Of a stretch of DNA of 20,183 nt, positions 15,294-20,183 are shown one piece after another. Position 1 is the stretch's first letter; each line of letters opens with the position of its first letter. Both the position numbers and the translations under genes were made by a program. The notes beneath the pieces are model-generated. The model was not told the origin of the DNA. It saw only the letters and a list, made by a program, of their open reading frames with translations, and ran no database searches. The DNA is from a virus, in the IMG/VR virus record IMGVR_UViG_3300006802_010838, positions 1 through 20,183 of that record; one strand, given 5' to 3'.

Positions 15294-16058
15294 TTAGATC
15301 TGCTCTTGAATTTTGTTTACCATAGCTATAAATTCGGCATCCGACATAGTCGCATAATAGTCCGCTTTAGATAGATTGCCAGCACCACCAACTGAATTGG
15401 ATAAGGTACCTGGCTTCCTAGAGTTTTCTACTATGCGCTGCGCAGCTTGTGAAGGCTGTGGAGGCGCCGCTATAGGCTCTGGTTGTTGCCTTTGTTCCGC
15501 AAGCATTGCCATTTTCCCTAATTTATAGAGATAAGCAGCTTTGTTATTGGAGGCTAAAAATCCTTGTGCAAGATCAGGTTCTTTTTCAATAAGAGGCACG
15601 CCATACTTAGCAGTGACCTCGTCATAGTCGGGGTTCTGTGATTTGACTTGAAGCTCCCCAAGCATAAGCTGATATTCAGCTTCACGCTCGGCCATGGCCT
15701 GTTTGAATTGTGCACCTGTTACGAGATCATCAGGGTTGATGTCATCGATTACCCGCTTACGAGGCGGTTCTGGTTGACGTTGCACTTGATTTCGGCGGAG
15801 ACCTTCAAACTCATCGCGGAGTCTGTCCCGATCTTCTTTAATCTGTGCTAGTTCCTCGCGTAGTGCCCTGAAGTTGTATTCCTTATCAGATTCCACAGTT
15901 TCCACAGGTTCAACGGCCTGATCTACCATTTCCTCTTTAGGTTCTTCAGCTACTTGAGTAGTAGCTACCTGACCCCCGGCGACGGGATCTGTAACGCCCT
16001 GCATAGCTTCTTGCTGAGCTGTTAGCTCTGCAACGTAGTCTTGATCGTATATTGTCAT
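15294..16058 (-). CDS. Capsid scaffolding protein
   Basis: 254 aa, ATG 16058 behind TAGGAAAC. The composition is typical of scaffolds: acidic and Gln-rich, no Cys, little beta. Residues about 36-60 are Glu/Val-rich (AEEPKEEMVDQAVEPVETVE), 62-95 a coiled-coil candidate (FRALREELAQIKEDRDRLRD), then a Pro/Arg linker, a second helix (QFKQAMAEREAEYQLMLGEL), and helices with NNKAAYLYKLGKMAMLAEQ. The C-terminus (LSKADYYATMSDAEFIAMVN) could be the capsid-binding helix. It lies immediately upstream of the capsid gene, the standard place. It would organise procapsid assembly inside the shell and be lost or ejected later. The call combines composition and synteny. Confidence 0.85.
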   Translation of the reverse strand: MTIYDQDYVAELTAQQEAMQGVTDPVAGGQVATTQVAEEPKEEMVDQAVEPVETVESDKEYNFRALREELAQIKEDRDRLRDEFEGLRRNQVQRQPEPPRKRVIDDINPDDLVTGAQFKQAMAEREAEYQLMLGELQVKSQNPDYDEVTAKYGVPLIEKEPDLAQGFLASNNKAAYLYKLGKMAMLAEQRQQPEPIAAPPQPSQAAQRIVENSRKPGTLSNSVGGAGNLSKADYYATMSDAEFIAMVNKIQEQI

Positions 16059-16070
16059 AGTTTCCTACAG

Positions 16071-16134
16071 CCCGGCGACGGCTTGTGTAAAGTGTAACGC
16101 CCTTTTACTTGTCACTATGTTGCTTGTGTAAAGT
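16071..16134. repeat. Direct repeats and a scaffold-gene echo in the scaffold leader
   Basis: The 81-bp gap before the scaffold gene contains two identical 13-mers, GCTTGTGTAAAGT, at 16081-16093 and 16122-16134, start to start 41 bp (about four helical turns). In addition CCCGGCGACGG (16071-16081) and TGTAACGCCC (16093-16102) reproduce two blocks inside the scaffold coding region (15975-15985 and 15990-15999), separated there by 4 bp rather than 11. The extra bases are those of the 13-mer. I see no convincing -35/-10 pair or terminator here. Confidence 0.6.
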
Positions 16135-16139
16135 TGCCT

Positions 16140-16547
16140 TTACGATACAAGCGGTATCACTTTGTTCATTTGTTGTGCTTTGTTAGCTAAATCTACTGAA
16201 TAATCCTCTGATCGATTCGATAGCAAGCTAGGGTCAATTGGTATATCTGGTGGACTTGAAAGTGCAGGCACAAACTCAAACACTCCCAATGGTGCATTTA
16301 CGAACCAAACCAGCATCCCTAAAACAAAAGGCGGTCTTTCATAAGAAAGCTTAAACGACTGTCTAATACCACCAGCTACACGCTTGCCCCAGGCATCAGC
16401 TCCAGCTAAAGCAGGATCTACCTTGCCTACGTACATTATGTAAAATGGCTTAGGATCATTTCGTCGCTCTTCAGCTATTTTCTCTGCCATATTCCAGCAG
16501 TCAATAGCCATAGCTTCTCTAAGATTGCCTAAAGTTTCAGTTGCCAT
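16140..16547 (-). CDS. Conserved phage protein upstream of the scaffold
   Basis: 135 aa, ATG 16547, 2 nt after the preceding stop. Helical N-terminus (GNLREAMAIDCWNMAEKIAE), then strands with DPKPFYIMYVGKVDPALAGA, GKRVAGGIRQSFKLSYERPP, and VLGMLVWFVNAPLGVFEFVP. The C-terminus is helical (IDPSLLSNRSEDYSVDLANK). I have a sense of similar unnamed proteins between portal and scaffold in podovirus-like phages, where they are of unknown function. The hydrophobic stretch in the middle is too broken by Pro and Gly for a membrane helix. It could be a head protein made early in assembly. Confidence 0.68.
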   Translation of the reverse strand: MATETLGNLREAMAIDCWNMAEKIAEERRNDPKPFYIMYVGKVDPALAGADAWGKRVAGGIRQSFKLSYERPPFVLGMLVWFVNAPLGVFEFVPALSSPPDIPIDPSLLSNRSEDYSVDLANKAQQMNKVIPLVS

Positions 16548-16549
16548 TG

Positions 16550-16747
16550 TTAATACCCATCATCCTTATATGCACCAGAGAAAAACTGGCTCATAATTTT
16601 CTTATGATCTGCCATACAGCCGGATTTACCACCTTGGCCATAGGCTTGATCGGAGCAATCACGCTTAAAATCATTCATTGGGTGAATGTTCGAAGGTTTG
16701 ACGCCCATTGGTGCCTCTTTAGGCTTATCTACTTCATGTTCGTACAT
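16550..16747 (-). CDS. Small hypothetical phage protein (65 aa)
   Basis: 65 aa, ATG 16747 with AAGAGGTAGTT just upstream, overlapping the stop of the preceding 47-aa gene region. The product is hydrophilic, with Lys, Asp and Met (MYEHEVDKPKEAPMGVKPSN, SDQAYGQGGKSGCMADHKKI) and two Cys. No domain is recognised. Its coupling to neighbours on both sides (2-3 nt gaps) supports it as a real gene. A hydrophobic frame on the opposite strand across the same region has no such support. Confidence 0.6.
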   Translation of the reverse strand: MYEHEVDKPKEAPMGVKPSNIHPMNDFKRDCSDQAYGQGGKSGCMADHKKIMSQFFSGAYKDDGY

Positions 16748-16749
16748 AA

Positions 16750-16893
16750 CTACCTCTTATTTTTACTGGCTTTGCCAGGGTTTACAGGTGGAGGATTAGC
16801 CCCACCAGCATTATCCACGGATCTTTTACCGTGTAAATTAGGATCATTACCAAGTCTAGGCTTAGGTTTCTGATCGTTTAAGCTTTTTGCCAT
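16750..16893 (-). CDS. Small basic Pro-rich protein (47 aa)
   Basis: 47 aa. The ATG (16893) overlaps the stop codon of the 70-aa gene by one base (TAATG), and the TAG stop is 2 nt before the next ATG. The product is disordered-looking, rich in Lys, Asn, Pro and Gly (MAKSLNDQKPKPRLG at the start, GGANPPPVNPGKASKNKR at the end). No domain is visible. The coupled junctions, uniform direction and codon-like composition argue for translation. Such a basic peptide could bind nucleic acid or an acidic scaffold, but this is speculation. Confidence 0.55.
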   Translation of the reverse strand: MAKSLNDQKPKPRLGNDPNLHGKRSVDNAGGANPPPVNPGKASKNKR

Positions 16894-17105
16894 TATTTCA
16901 TCTCTTTCCAAGGCTGTTTTTGTGGCCTCATGGGAGTATTCTTATACTTATCATCGATTAAGCCTTGCATGCCGTTAGGATGCCCTGCAGGAGGCACTTC
17001 ACCTTCATAGCCATAAGGATATTCATCCATAGCAACTCTGCGATCTAATTGCCTTGAAAATGAATCTGAAGGGCCAAAGCCTTGATCATAAAAATTAAAG
17101 CTCAT
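16893..17105 (-). CDS. Small hypothetical phage protein (70 aa)
   Basis: 70 aa, ATG 17105 with AGAGGTAGATA upstream, coupled to a 24-aa reading frame by TAATG. The sequence is rich in Tyr, Gly, Pro, Asp and Arg (NFYDQGFGPSDSFSRQLDRR, EYPYGYEGEVPPAGHPNGMQ) and ends in a Pro/Gln/Lys tail (RPQKQPWKEMK). It looks disordered and has no hydrophobic core, membrane helix or catalytic motif. It is near the promoter, so among the first late products. Function unknown. Confidence 0.6.
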   Translation of the reverse strand: MSFNFYDQGFGPSDSFSRQLDRRVAMDEYPYGYEGEVPPAGHPNGMQGLIDDKYKNTPMRPQKQPWKEMK

Positions 17106-17179
17106 TATCTACCTCTAGGTGCGCCAGGAGATGGCTTAGGTTTAGGTTGTGATGGTTGACCAGGTTTAGGAAATCCCAT
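17105..17179 (-). CDS. Possible leader peptide gene, Pro-rich (24 aa)
   Basis: 24 aa, ATG 17179 behind TGAGGTTC, the first possible translated frame after the late promoter (-10 at 17232-17227). Ten of its residues are proline or lysine (GQPSQPKPKPSPGAPRGR makes most of it). Its TAA overlaps the next ATG (TAATG). It may act mainly as a translational leader for the 70-aa gene, or make a short basic peptide. The good ribosome site and coupling support it; the tiny size limits certainty. Confidence 0.42.
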   Translation of the reverse strand: MGFPKPGQPSQPKPKPSPGAPRGR

Positions 17180-17193
17180 ATGAACCTCATAGG

Positions 17194-17212
17194 TTAAGTG
17201 TTTGATACTTAA
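17194..17212. promoter_or_regulatory. Quasi-palindromic operator candidate in the divergent region
   Basis: TTAAGTGTTTGATACTTAA has 6-bp perfect outer arms (TTAAGT/ACTTAA) with partial inner symmetry over 19 bp, the size typical of dimeric repressor sites. It lies just downstream of the minus-strand late promoter start and overlaps the best plus-strand -35 (TTGATA, 17202-17207), so one protein could control both directions. No second identical copy was noticed. The repeat is seen; the operator role is inferred. Confidence 0.45.
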
Positions 17213-17228
17213 AACTAGTTAATACAAT
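17202..17228 (+). promoter_or_regulatory. Possible promoter for the plus-strand helicase operon
   Basis: TTGATA (17202-17207) and TACAAT (17223-17228) are good box sequences, but only 15 bp apart, less than the usual 16-18. The helicase start is about 75 bp downstream. No better pair was found before 17306. It overlaps the palindrome at 17194-17212 and the late promoter on the other strand. Confidence 0.35.
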
Positions 17229-17299
17229 CGTATGTTTTATGACAAGAAAAAGCAAAAATAACGCTTGTGATTAAATGTATGTTGCGGTTAATGTTATGC
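17216..17299 (-). promoter_or_regulatory. Late promoter element, copy B (drives the capsid operon)
   Basis: On the minus strand: TTGCTT (17255-17250), 17-bp spacer, TACGAT (17232-17227), upstream 11-mer TAACATTAACC (17296-17286) about 30 bp before the -35, and downstream TTAACTA (17222-17216). The whole block matches 4041-4124 without gaps at about 60 of 84 positions. The 11-mer sits near -70, where an activator could contact polymerase. Part of the block would be coding if the helicase began at GTG 17267, so its conservation also favours the later helicase start at 17306. Confidence 0.75.
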
Positions 17300-17305
17300 A
17301 CGATT

Positions 17306-18643
17306 ATGAAACTACGCGATTATCAAACAGAATGCATCGACACCATGCACAAGCACTTTAAGAGCTCAAATAGGCAGCTTATACAAATGCCTACAGGTGC
17401 TGGAAAGACTATTACTTTTCTTAAGTACATTTCTCTTTATTGCAAACGATCAATTATCATTGTGCCTACGAGAGAATTGCTTGAACAAGTTGAAGAGTCT
17501 TCTTGGAATTTCATGCATAAATCTGAGGTGTTTGCCAAACATAACAGCATTATAAATCTTAAGAATCACAATATCATAATAGCTGCAAGTCTAAACTCAC
17601 AACCGACTGTAAACAAGCTCCTGACTCATAATGCGGAGCTTATAATTATCGATGAGGCACACAGGGCTCAAAGTGCCACTTATCGAAACTTTATCGAAAA
17701 ATACGCAGATCGCAACCCTAATGTCAAAATATGCGGTTTTACTGCCACTCCTGAAAGATTGGATAAACAGCCGCTTCTTGAATTATTTGAAAAATTGACC
17801 TTTTCTCGGACCATTTATGACCTGGTAAAAGCTGGCCATTTATGTGACATGGGGTCTTACAGGATAAAAACTGGGCACAGGTTTAATGACAGAAGGATCA
17901 CATCAGGAGACTTTGCTCCCATAGCCATAAAAGAACTTAACAACGAGTCTAGAAATAACATTATATATAATACTTACAAAGAGAGTTGTATAGGTAAAAA
18001 GACTTTGGTTTTTTGCGTAAATGTGGAGCATGCACAATGCTTAGCTATTTTGTTTCAAAAGCAGGGAGTGAAAGCTGAGGCTATATACGGCAATATGCCA
18101 TTGAGTAAGAGAAAGAAGATCATAAAAGACTTCAGAAGTGGTGAAATTAATGTTCTATTGAACTGTCAGCTACTTACAGAAGGATTTGATGAGCCTTCTA
18201 TAGAGACCATAATCATAGCTAGGCCTACTAAATCTAAGTCTTTGTACTGCCAGATGATTGGGAGAGGACTTAGAAACTACCCCGGAAAGAAATTATGTTA
18301 TTTATATGAGCTTACTGATAATTCACATAATATCTGCACATTCACAGTGACCTCAGAGCGTGAAATTGAGCTTGAATATGAATATCAAAATGGGATTCGA
18401 CTTACTAAACTCAAAGAGACTTTAGAGGGGGTCAATTTAACTGACTTTGTACTATTAAAAGAAAAGATTTGCGTATTTGAGAACCAAAATGGCTATCTTG
18501 CTTCTCAAATGGCGACTGAATATCAGTTAAAGCAGCTTCAAGAGAATGGAATAAAATATATAGAACCAGTCACATTTTTAGAGGCTAGCTTTATGCTTTG
18601 GAAACATAGACTACAGGAGAAGTATGCCAAGAATAGACTTTAG
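17306..18643 (+). CDS. SF2 DEAH-box helicase (SSL2/COG1061-like)
   Basis: 445 aa from ATG 17306 (MKLRDYQTECID). This start is preferred over GTG 17267 or ATG 17291 because family members begin at the LRxYQ motif and the upstream bases belong to a conserved promoter block; no clear Shine-Dalgarno precedes any of them. Motifs in order: Q-motif DYQ (5-7), Walker A MPTGAGKT (28-35), VPTRELLEQ (Ia), DEAH (116-119), TATP (146-149), TLVFC (IV), LLTEGFDEP (V) and QMIGRGLR (VI, 316-323). All residues needed for ATP hydrolysis and translocation are present. The last 110 residues are an extra domain without a known motif. It probably acts in phage DNA replication, repair or recombination. It overlaps the next gene by 20 bp. 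Confidence 0.9.
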   Translation: MKLRDYQTECIDTMHKHFKSSNRQLIQMPTGAGKTITFLKYISLYCKRSIIIVPTRELLEQVEESSWNFMHKSEVFAKHNSIINLKNHNIIIAASLNSQPTVNKLLTHNAELIIIDEAHRAQSATYRNFIEKYADRNPNVKICGFTATPERLDKQPLLELFEKLTFSRTIYDLVKAGHLCDMGSYRIKTGHRFNDRRITSGDFAPIAIKELNNESRNNIIYNTYKESCIGKKTLVFCVNVEHAQCLAILFQKQGVKAEAIYGNMPLSKRKKIIKDFRSGEINVLLNCQLLTEGFDEPSIETIIIARPTKSKSLYCQMIGRGLRNYPGKKLCYLYELTDNSHNICTFTVTSEREIELEYEYQNGIRLTKLKETLEGVNLTDFVLLKEKICVFENQNGYLASQMATEYQLKQLQENGIKYIEPVTFLEASFMLWKHRLQEKYAKNRL

Positions 18644-19157
18644 AAATGGCAAATATCGAGTCAGGGTTTGCCAAAAAGGGCAAGATATTTCACATTCATT
18701 TCATGATAAAGAAACCGCTGAATTATGGGGATGGTACAAGGAATCTCTTTTGAATGAAATTGAGGCATTTAACCCTAATAGCAAAGAACTTGTGAGTTTT
18801 AGGGACGCTATTGATCTTAAAATAAGGCAAGCATTAAAGGAATCTTTATCTGATAGATCGGTTATCGATCTTCAAGCATTACATGTAGTGTTTGCAAAGT
18901 TTAAAGATAGATTAATAAATGAAATTACATATGATGAATTGGTGTTATTTTGTAAAGAATATTTGTCTACCCCGTTAACTAAAGGCGGTAGACAAAAAAA
19001 TGGAACTGGTAGACTCATTATGCCTTCAAAAATGACTCTCCTTAGCAAATTACGTAGACTTAGTAGCATATACAGCAATTTAATCGATAATGGAATACCT
19101 GTCGAAAACATAGCAATTAAAGTAGGAGCATGGTTAAATGGCCAAAAATCGGAATAA
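18624..19157 (+). CDS. Integrase-like protein lacking the catalytic domain
   Basis: 177 aa, ATG 18624 behind AGGAG, inside the end of the helicase gene. Residues 1-45 match the arm-type DNA-binding domain of tyrosine integrases (RNGKYRVRVCQKGQDISHSF, ETAELWGWYKES). Residues 75-172 resemble the SAM-like core-binding domain (EITYDELVLFCKEYL, then KMTLLSKLRRLSSIYSNLID and NGIPVENIAIKVGAW). The protein then stops where the R-H-R-Y catalytic domain would begin, and neither the next gene nor other frames show those residues. It is thus either a remnant or a DNA-binding protein made from integrase parts, perhaps a recombination director or repressor. The intact ribosome site and coupling to both neighbours favour a functional product. 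Confidence 0.7.
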   Translation: MPRIDFRNGKYRVRVCQKGQDISHSFHDKETAELWGWYKESLLNEIEAFNPNSKELVSFRDAIDLKIRQALKESLSDRSVIDLQALHVVFAKFKDRLINEITYDELVLFCKEYLSTPLTKGGRQKNGTGRLIMPSKMTLLSKLRRLSSIYSNLIDNGIPVENIAIKVGAWLNGQKSE

Positions 19158-19368
19158 CTTTTACACACGCATATTCAAAAAGCTCAATGATGAAATATCT
19201 AATTCAGAAAATGAAGTAGATGCTAATGATGACCTTGTAAATCCCATCTTTTTAGGACACCTAAAAGCTATTGAACACTATATGCGTGTTAAAGATAGAG
19301 AGAACGGCTTTTTTGCATGCCAAGTAATTATTGAGAACTGGTTTGAAAAAGAGAGAGCTACTTTTTAA
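19138..19368 (+). CDS. Small hypothetical protein (76 aa)
   Basis: 76 aa, ATG 19138, overlapping the integrase-like gene by 20 bp with TAGGAG about 10 nt upstream. Basic N-terminus (MAKNRNNFYTRIFKKLNDEI), acidic middle (SNSENEVDANDDLV), then a helical end (HLKAIEHYMRVKDRENGFFA, VIIENWFEKERATF). No known domain. The 20-bp overlap repeats the length of the overlap before it, suggesting a coupled early operon. It is not the missing integrase catalytic domain. Confidence 0.6.
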   Translation: MAKNRNNFYTRIFKKLNDEISNSENEVDANDDLVNPIFLGHLKAIEHYMRVKDRENGFFACQVIIENWFEKERATF

Positions 19369-19473
19369 TGAATAAATACCTCCTAACTATAAACCTATTG
19401 CATGGGCTATTGTGAATGGCTTATGTTCTTGGTTTTATGTGATTTATTGGTTAATTAGATTGGGGGATTGGTG
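19369..19473 (+). other. Short intergenic gap, possible tiny hydrophobic frame
   Basis: This 105-bp gap separates the 76-aa gene from the DUF551-type cluster. In one frame it reads a Trp/Ile-rich stretch (NGLCSWFYVIYWLIRLGDW) that could start at GTG 19411 and whose TGA overlaps the next ATG. There is only a weak TGGG ribosome site. GGGGG before 19474 serves the next gene. I see no terminator or clear promoter. Confidence 0.25.
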
Positions 19474-19716
19474 ATGACTGAATGGTTTTCGTTATATAGA
19501 AAATATCCTTCTGAAGATGAGTATGTTCTATGGTATATACCTTATCTAAATAGAAAAAATCAATTCTTTATTGGTAAGTTTGTAACCAGAAAATTTAGAG
19601 AAAATTATAATATAATTGTTACTGTAACACCTGATGGTGAATTGTCAGAATTGACTAATAGTTCTGTGAATAAACTATTTTGGTGCAGACTTCCAGAATA
19701 TGTTGAGGAATCATGA
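19474..19716 (+). CDS. DUF551-like small protein, diverged copy 1
   Basis: 80 aa from ATG 19474 (MTEWFSLYRKYP); TTG or GTG codons two and one positions earlier are possible but GGGGG is spaced well for the ATG. The N-terminus MTEW and the C-terminal FWCRLPE match the ends of DUF551 proteins (MTEWISV...HWxxLP), while the middle (YVLWYIPYLNRKNQFFIGKF) differs. It is the first of four tandem relatives. DUF551 proteins are short phage and prophage accessory proteins without known function. It overlaps copy 2 by 4 nt (ATGA). Confidence 0.62.
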   Translation: MTEWFSLYRKYPSEDEYVLWYIPYLNRKNQFFIGKFVTRKFRENYNIIVTVTPDGELSELTNSSVNKLFWCRLPEYVEES

Positions 19717-19907
19717 CAGAATGGATTAGCGTTAAAGATAGACTTCCAAATGAAAATCAATCAATAGCATTTAAAACTTCTAGATATGAATTTCCTTTAG
19801 CTGGTTATTACAGGGAAAATGAATTTAGTGAAGGAACAGGAAATTTATATATTCATCAATCGGAAGTGATTTATTGGATGCCATTACCAATGAGCCCAAA
19901 TGACTGA
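19713..19907 (+). CDS. DUF551 protein, copy 2
   Basis: 64 aa, ATG 19713. It shows the classic DUF551 layout: MTEWISVKDRLPNENQS at the start, a central glycine/tyrosine strand (LAGYYRENEF), and the ending VIYWMPLPMSP. Length is typical for the family. Start and stop overlap with neighbours: ATGA at the front and ATGACTGA, eight bases, at the back, where the last codons Asn-Asp-stop overlap the Met-Thr-Glu start of copy 3. Function of the family is unknown. Confidence 0.82.
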   Translation: MTEWISVKDRLPNENQSIAFKTSRYEFPLAGYYRENEFSEGTGNLYIHQSEVIYWMPLPMSPND

Positions 19908-20088
19908 ATGGATTAGCGTTAAGAATGAAACACCTAAAAAGACTAGTCGATACCTTACTTTTCATGATAATCTTATTTGCATAAAACTATTTCATTATGA
20001 AGAAAGAAATTTCCATGACGAATATGGCCATCGCTGTTCAAACAATATCACCCATTGGGCAGAATTACCGGAGCCGCCTCATGACTGA
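19900..20088 (+). CDS. DUF551 protein, copy 3
   Basis: 62 aa, ATG 19900, reading MTEWISVKNETPKKTSRY at the start and ITHWAELPEPPHD at the end, the conserved DUF551 termini. The middle (ICIKLFHYEERNFHDEYGHR) is unlike copy 2. Its first codons overlap the end of copy 2 by eight bases and its last codons overlap copy 4 in the same way. It therefore depends on translational coupling. Function unknown; a role as an accessory phage protein is all that can be said. Confidence 0.82.
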   Translation: MTEWISVKNETPKKTSRYLTFHDNLICIKLFHYEERNFHDEYGHRCSNNITHWAELPEPPHD

Positions 20089-20183
20089 ATGGATTAAGTG
20101 TAGCGATAGATTGCCTGAAGAATTTACTGCCGTTCTTGTCTATTTCAAAACTGGTGGCATAACTGTATGTGAACTTAGAGAAA
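20081..20183 (+). CDS. DUF551 protein, copy 4 (runs off the right edge)
   Basis: ATG 20081 opens a frame to the end of the window, about 34 residues: MTEWIKCSDRLPEEFTAVLV, followed by YFKTGGITVCELRE. The N-terminus is that of DUF551 (W, S/C, DRLP). It overlaps copy 3 by eight bases (ATGACTGA). The C-terminus with the HWxxLP motif is outside the window. Confidence 0.78.
   Translation, partial: MTEWIKCSDRLPEEFTAVLVYFKTGGITVCELRE

Noticed and set aside
16541-16873. Hydrophobic 110-residue frame on the plus strand
   Set aside because: It lies opposite two coupled minus-strand small genes with good ribosome sites, has no site of its own and runs against the local gene direction.
17267-17305. Longer N-terminus for the helicase (GTG 17267 or ATG 17291)
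   Set aside because: The added residues are not like helicase family starts, no ribosome site is present, and the bases belong to the conserved promoter block.
18872-19168. 98-residue frame on the minus strand
   Set aside because: It is the reverse complement shadow of the integrase-like gene, which has domain similarity and a strong ribosome site.
19138-19368. The 76-aa gene as the frameshifted catalytic half of an integrase
   Set aside because: It contains no R-H-R-Y residues or box motifs and has its own start and ribosome site.

Overview
The window is part of the genome of a tailed dsDNA phage or prophage with podovirus-like virion genes. The key marker is a major capsid protein of the N4-gp56 family, flanked by a scaffold, a tail connector, a nozzle-like protein and candidate ejection proteins. 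The sequence is AT-rich and the ribosome binding sites are mostly of the GAGGT/AGGA type. The host is probably Gram-negative because DUF551 proteins and this virion type are commonest there, but no host marker is present. I see no rRNA, tRNA, CRISPR array or insertion sequence.

Layout. From 17179 down to 1 every gene lies on the minus strand. In order of transcription these are: four tiny genes (24, 70, 47 and 65 aa), a 135-aa protein, scaffold, major capsid protein, a probable decoration protein, an intrinsic terminator, a small protein sharing the decoration module, a conserved small virion protein, the tail connector, an HNH endonuclease, a gp53-like receptor-binding protein, a large nozzle-like protein, three or four candidate internal or ejection proteins, then a second transcription unit of at least six tail-fibre or adhesin-like genes interrupted by a second HNH endonuclease. 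Genes are packed with TAATG or ATGA junctions, implying translational coupling. Portal and terminase, normally next to the scaffold, are not in the window.

From 17306 to the right end all genes lie on the plus strand: an SF2 DEAH-box helicase, a catalytic-domain-less integrase-like protein, a small unknown protein, and a chain of four DUF551-type small proteins linked by overlapping start and stop codons. These look like early or accessory genes. The 126-bp divergent gap (17180-17305) holds the minus-strand promoter, a quasi-palindromic operator candidate and a possible plus-strand promoter.

Most notable: an 84-bp promoter element is duplicated without gaps (about 60 of 84 positions identical) in front of the capsid operon (17216-17299) and in front of the tail-fibre operon (4041-4124). 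Both copies carry a TTGC-type -35 box, exactly 17 bp, and TACGAT, plus an identical upstream 11-mer. This suggests co-regulated late promoters with a dedicated activator. Other points of interest are a stem-loop abutting the start codon of one homing endonuclease, a beta-module nested inside another in the connector protein, and the self-overlapping DUF551 array.
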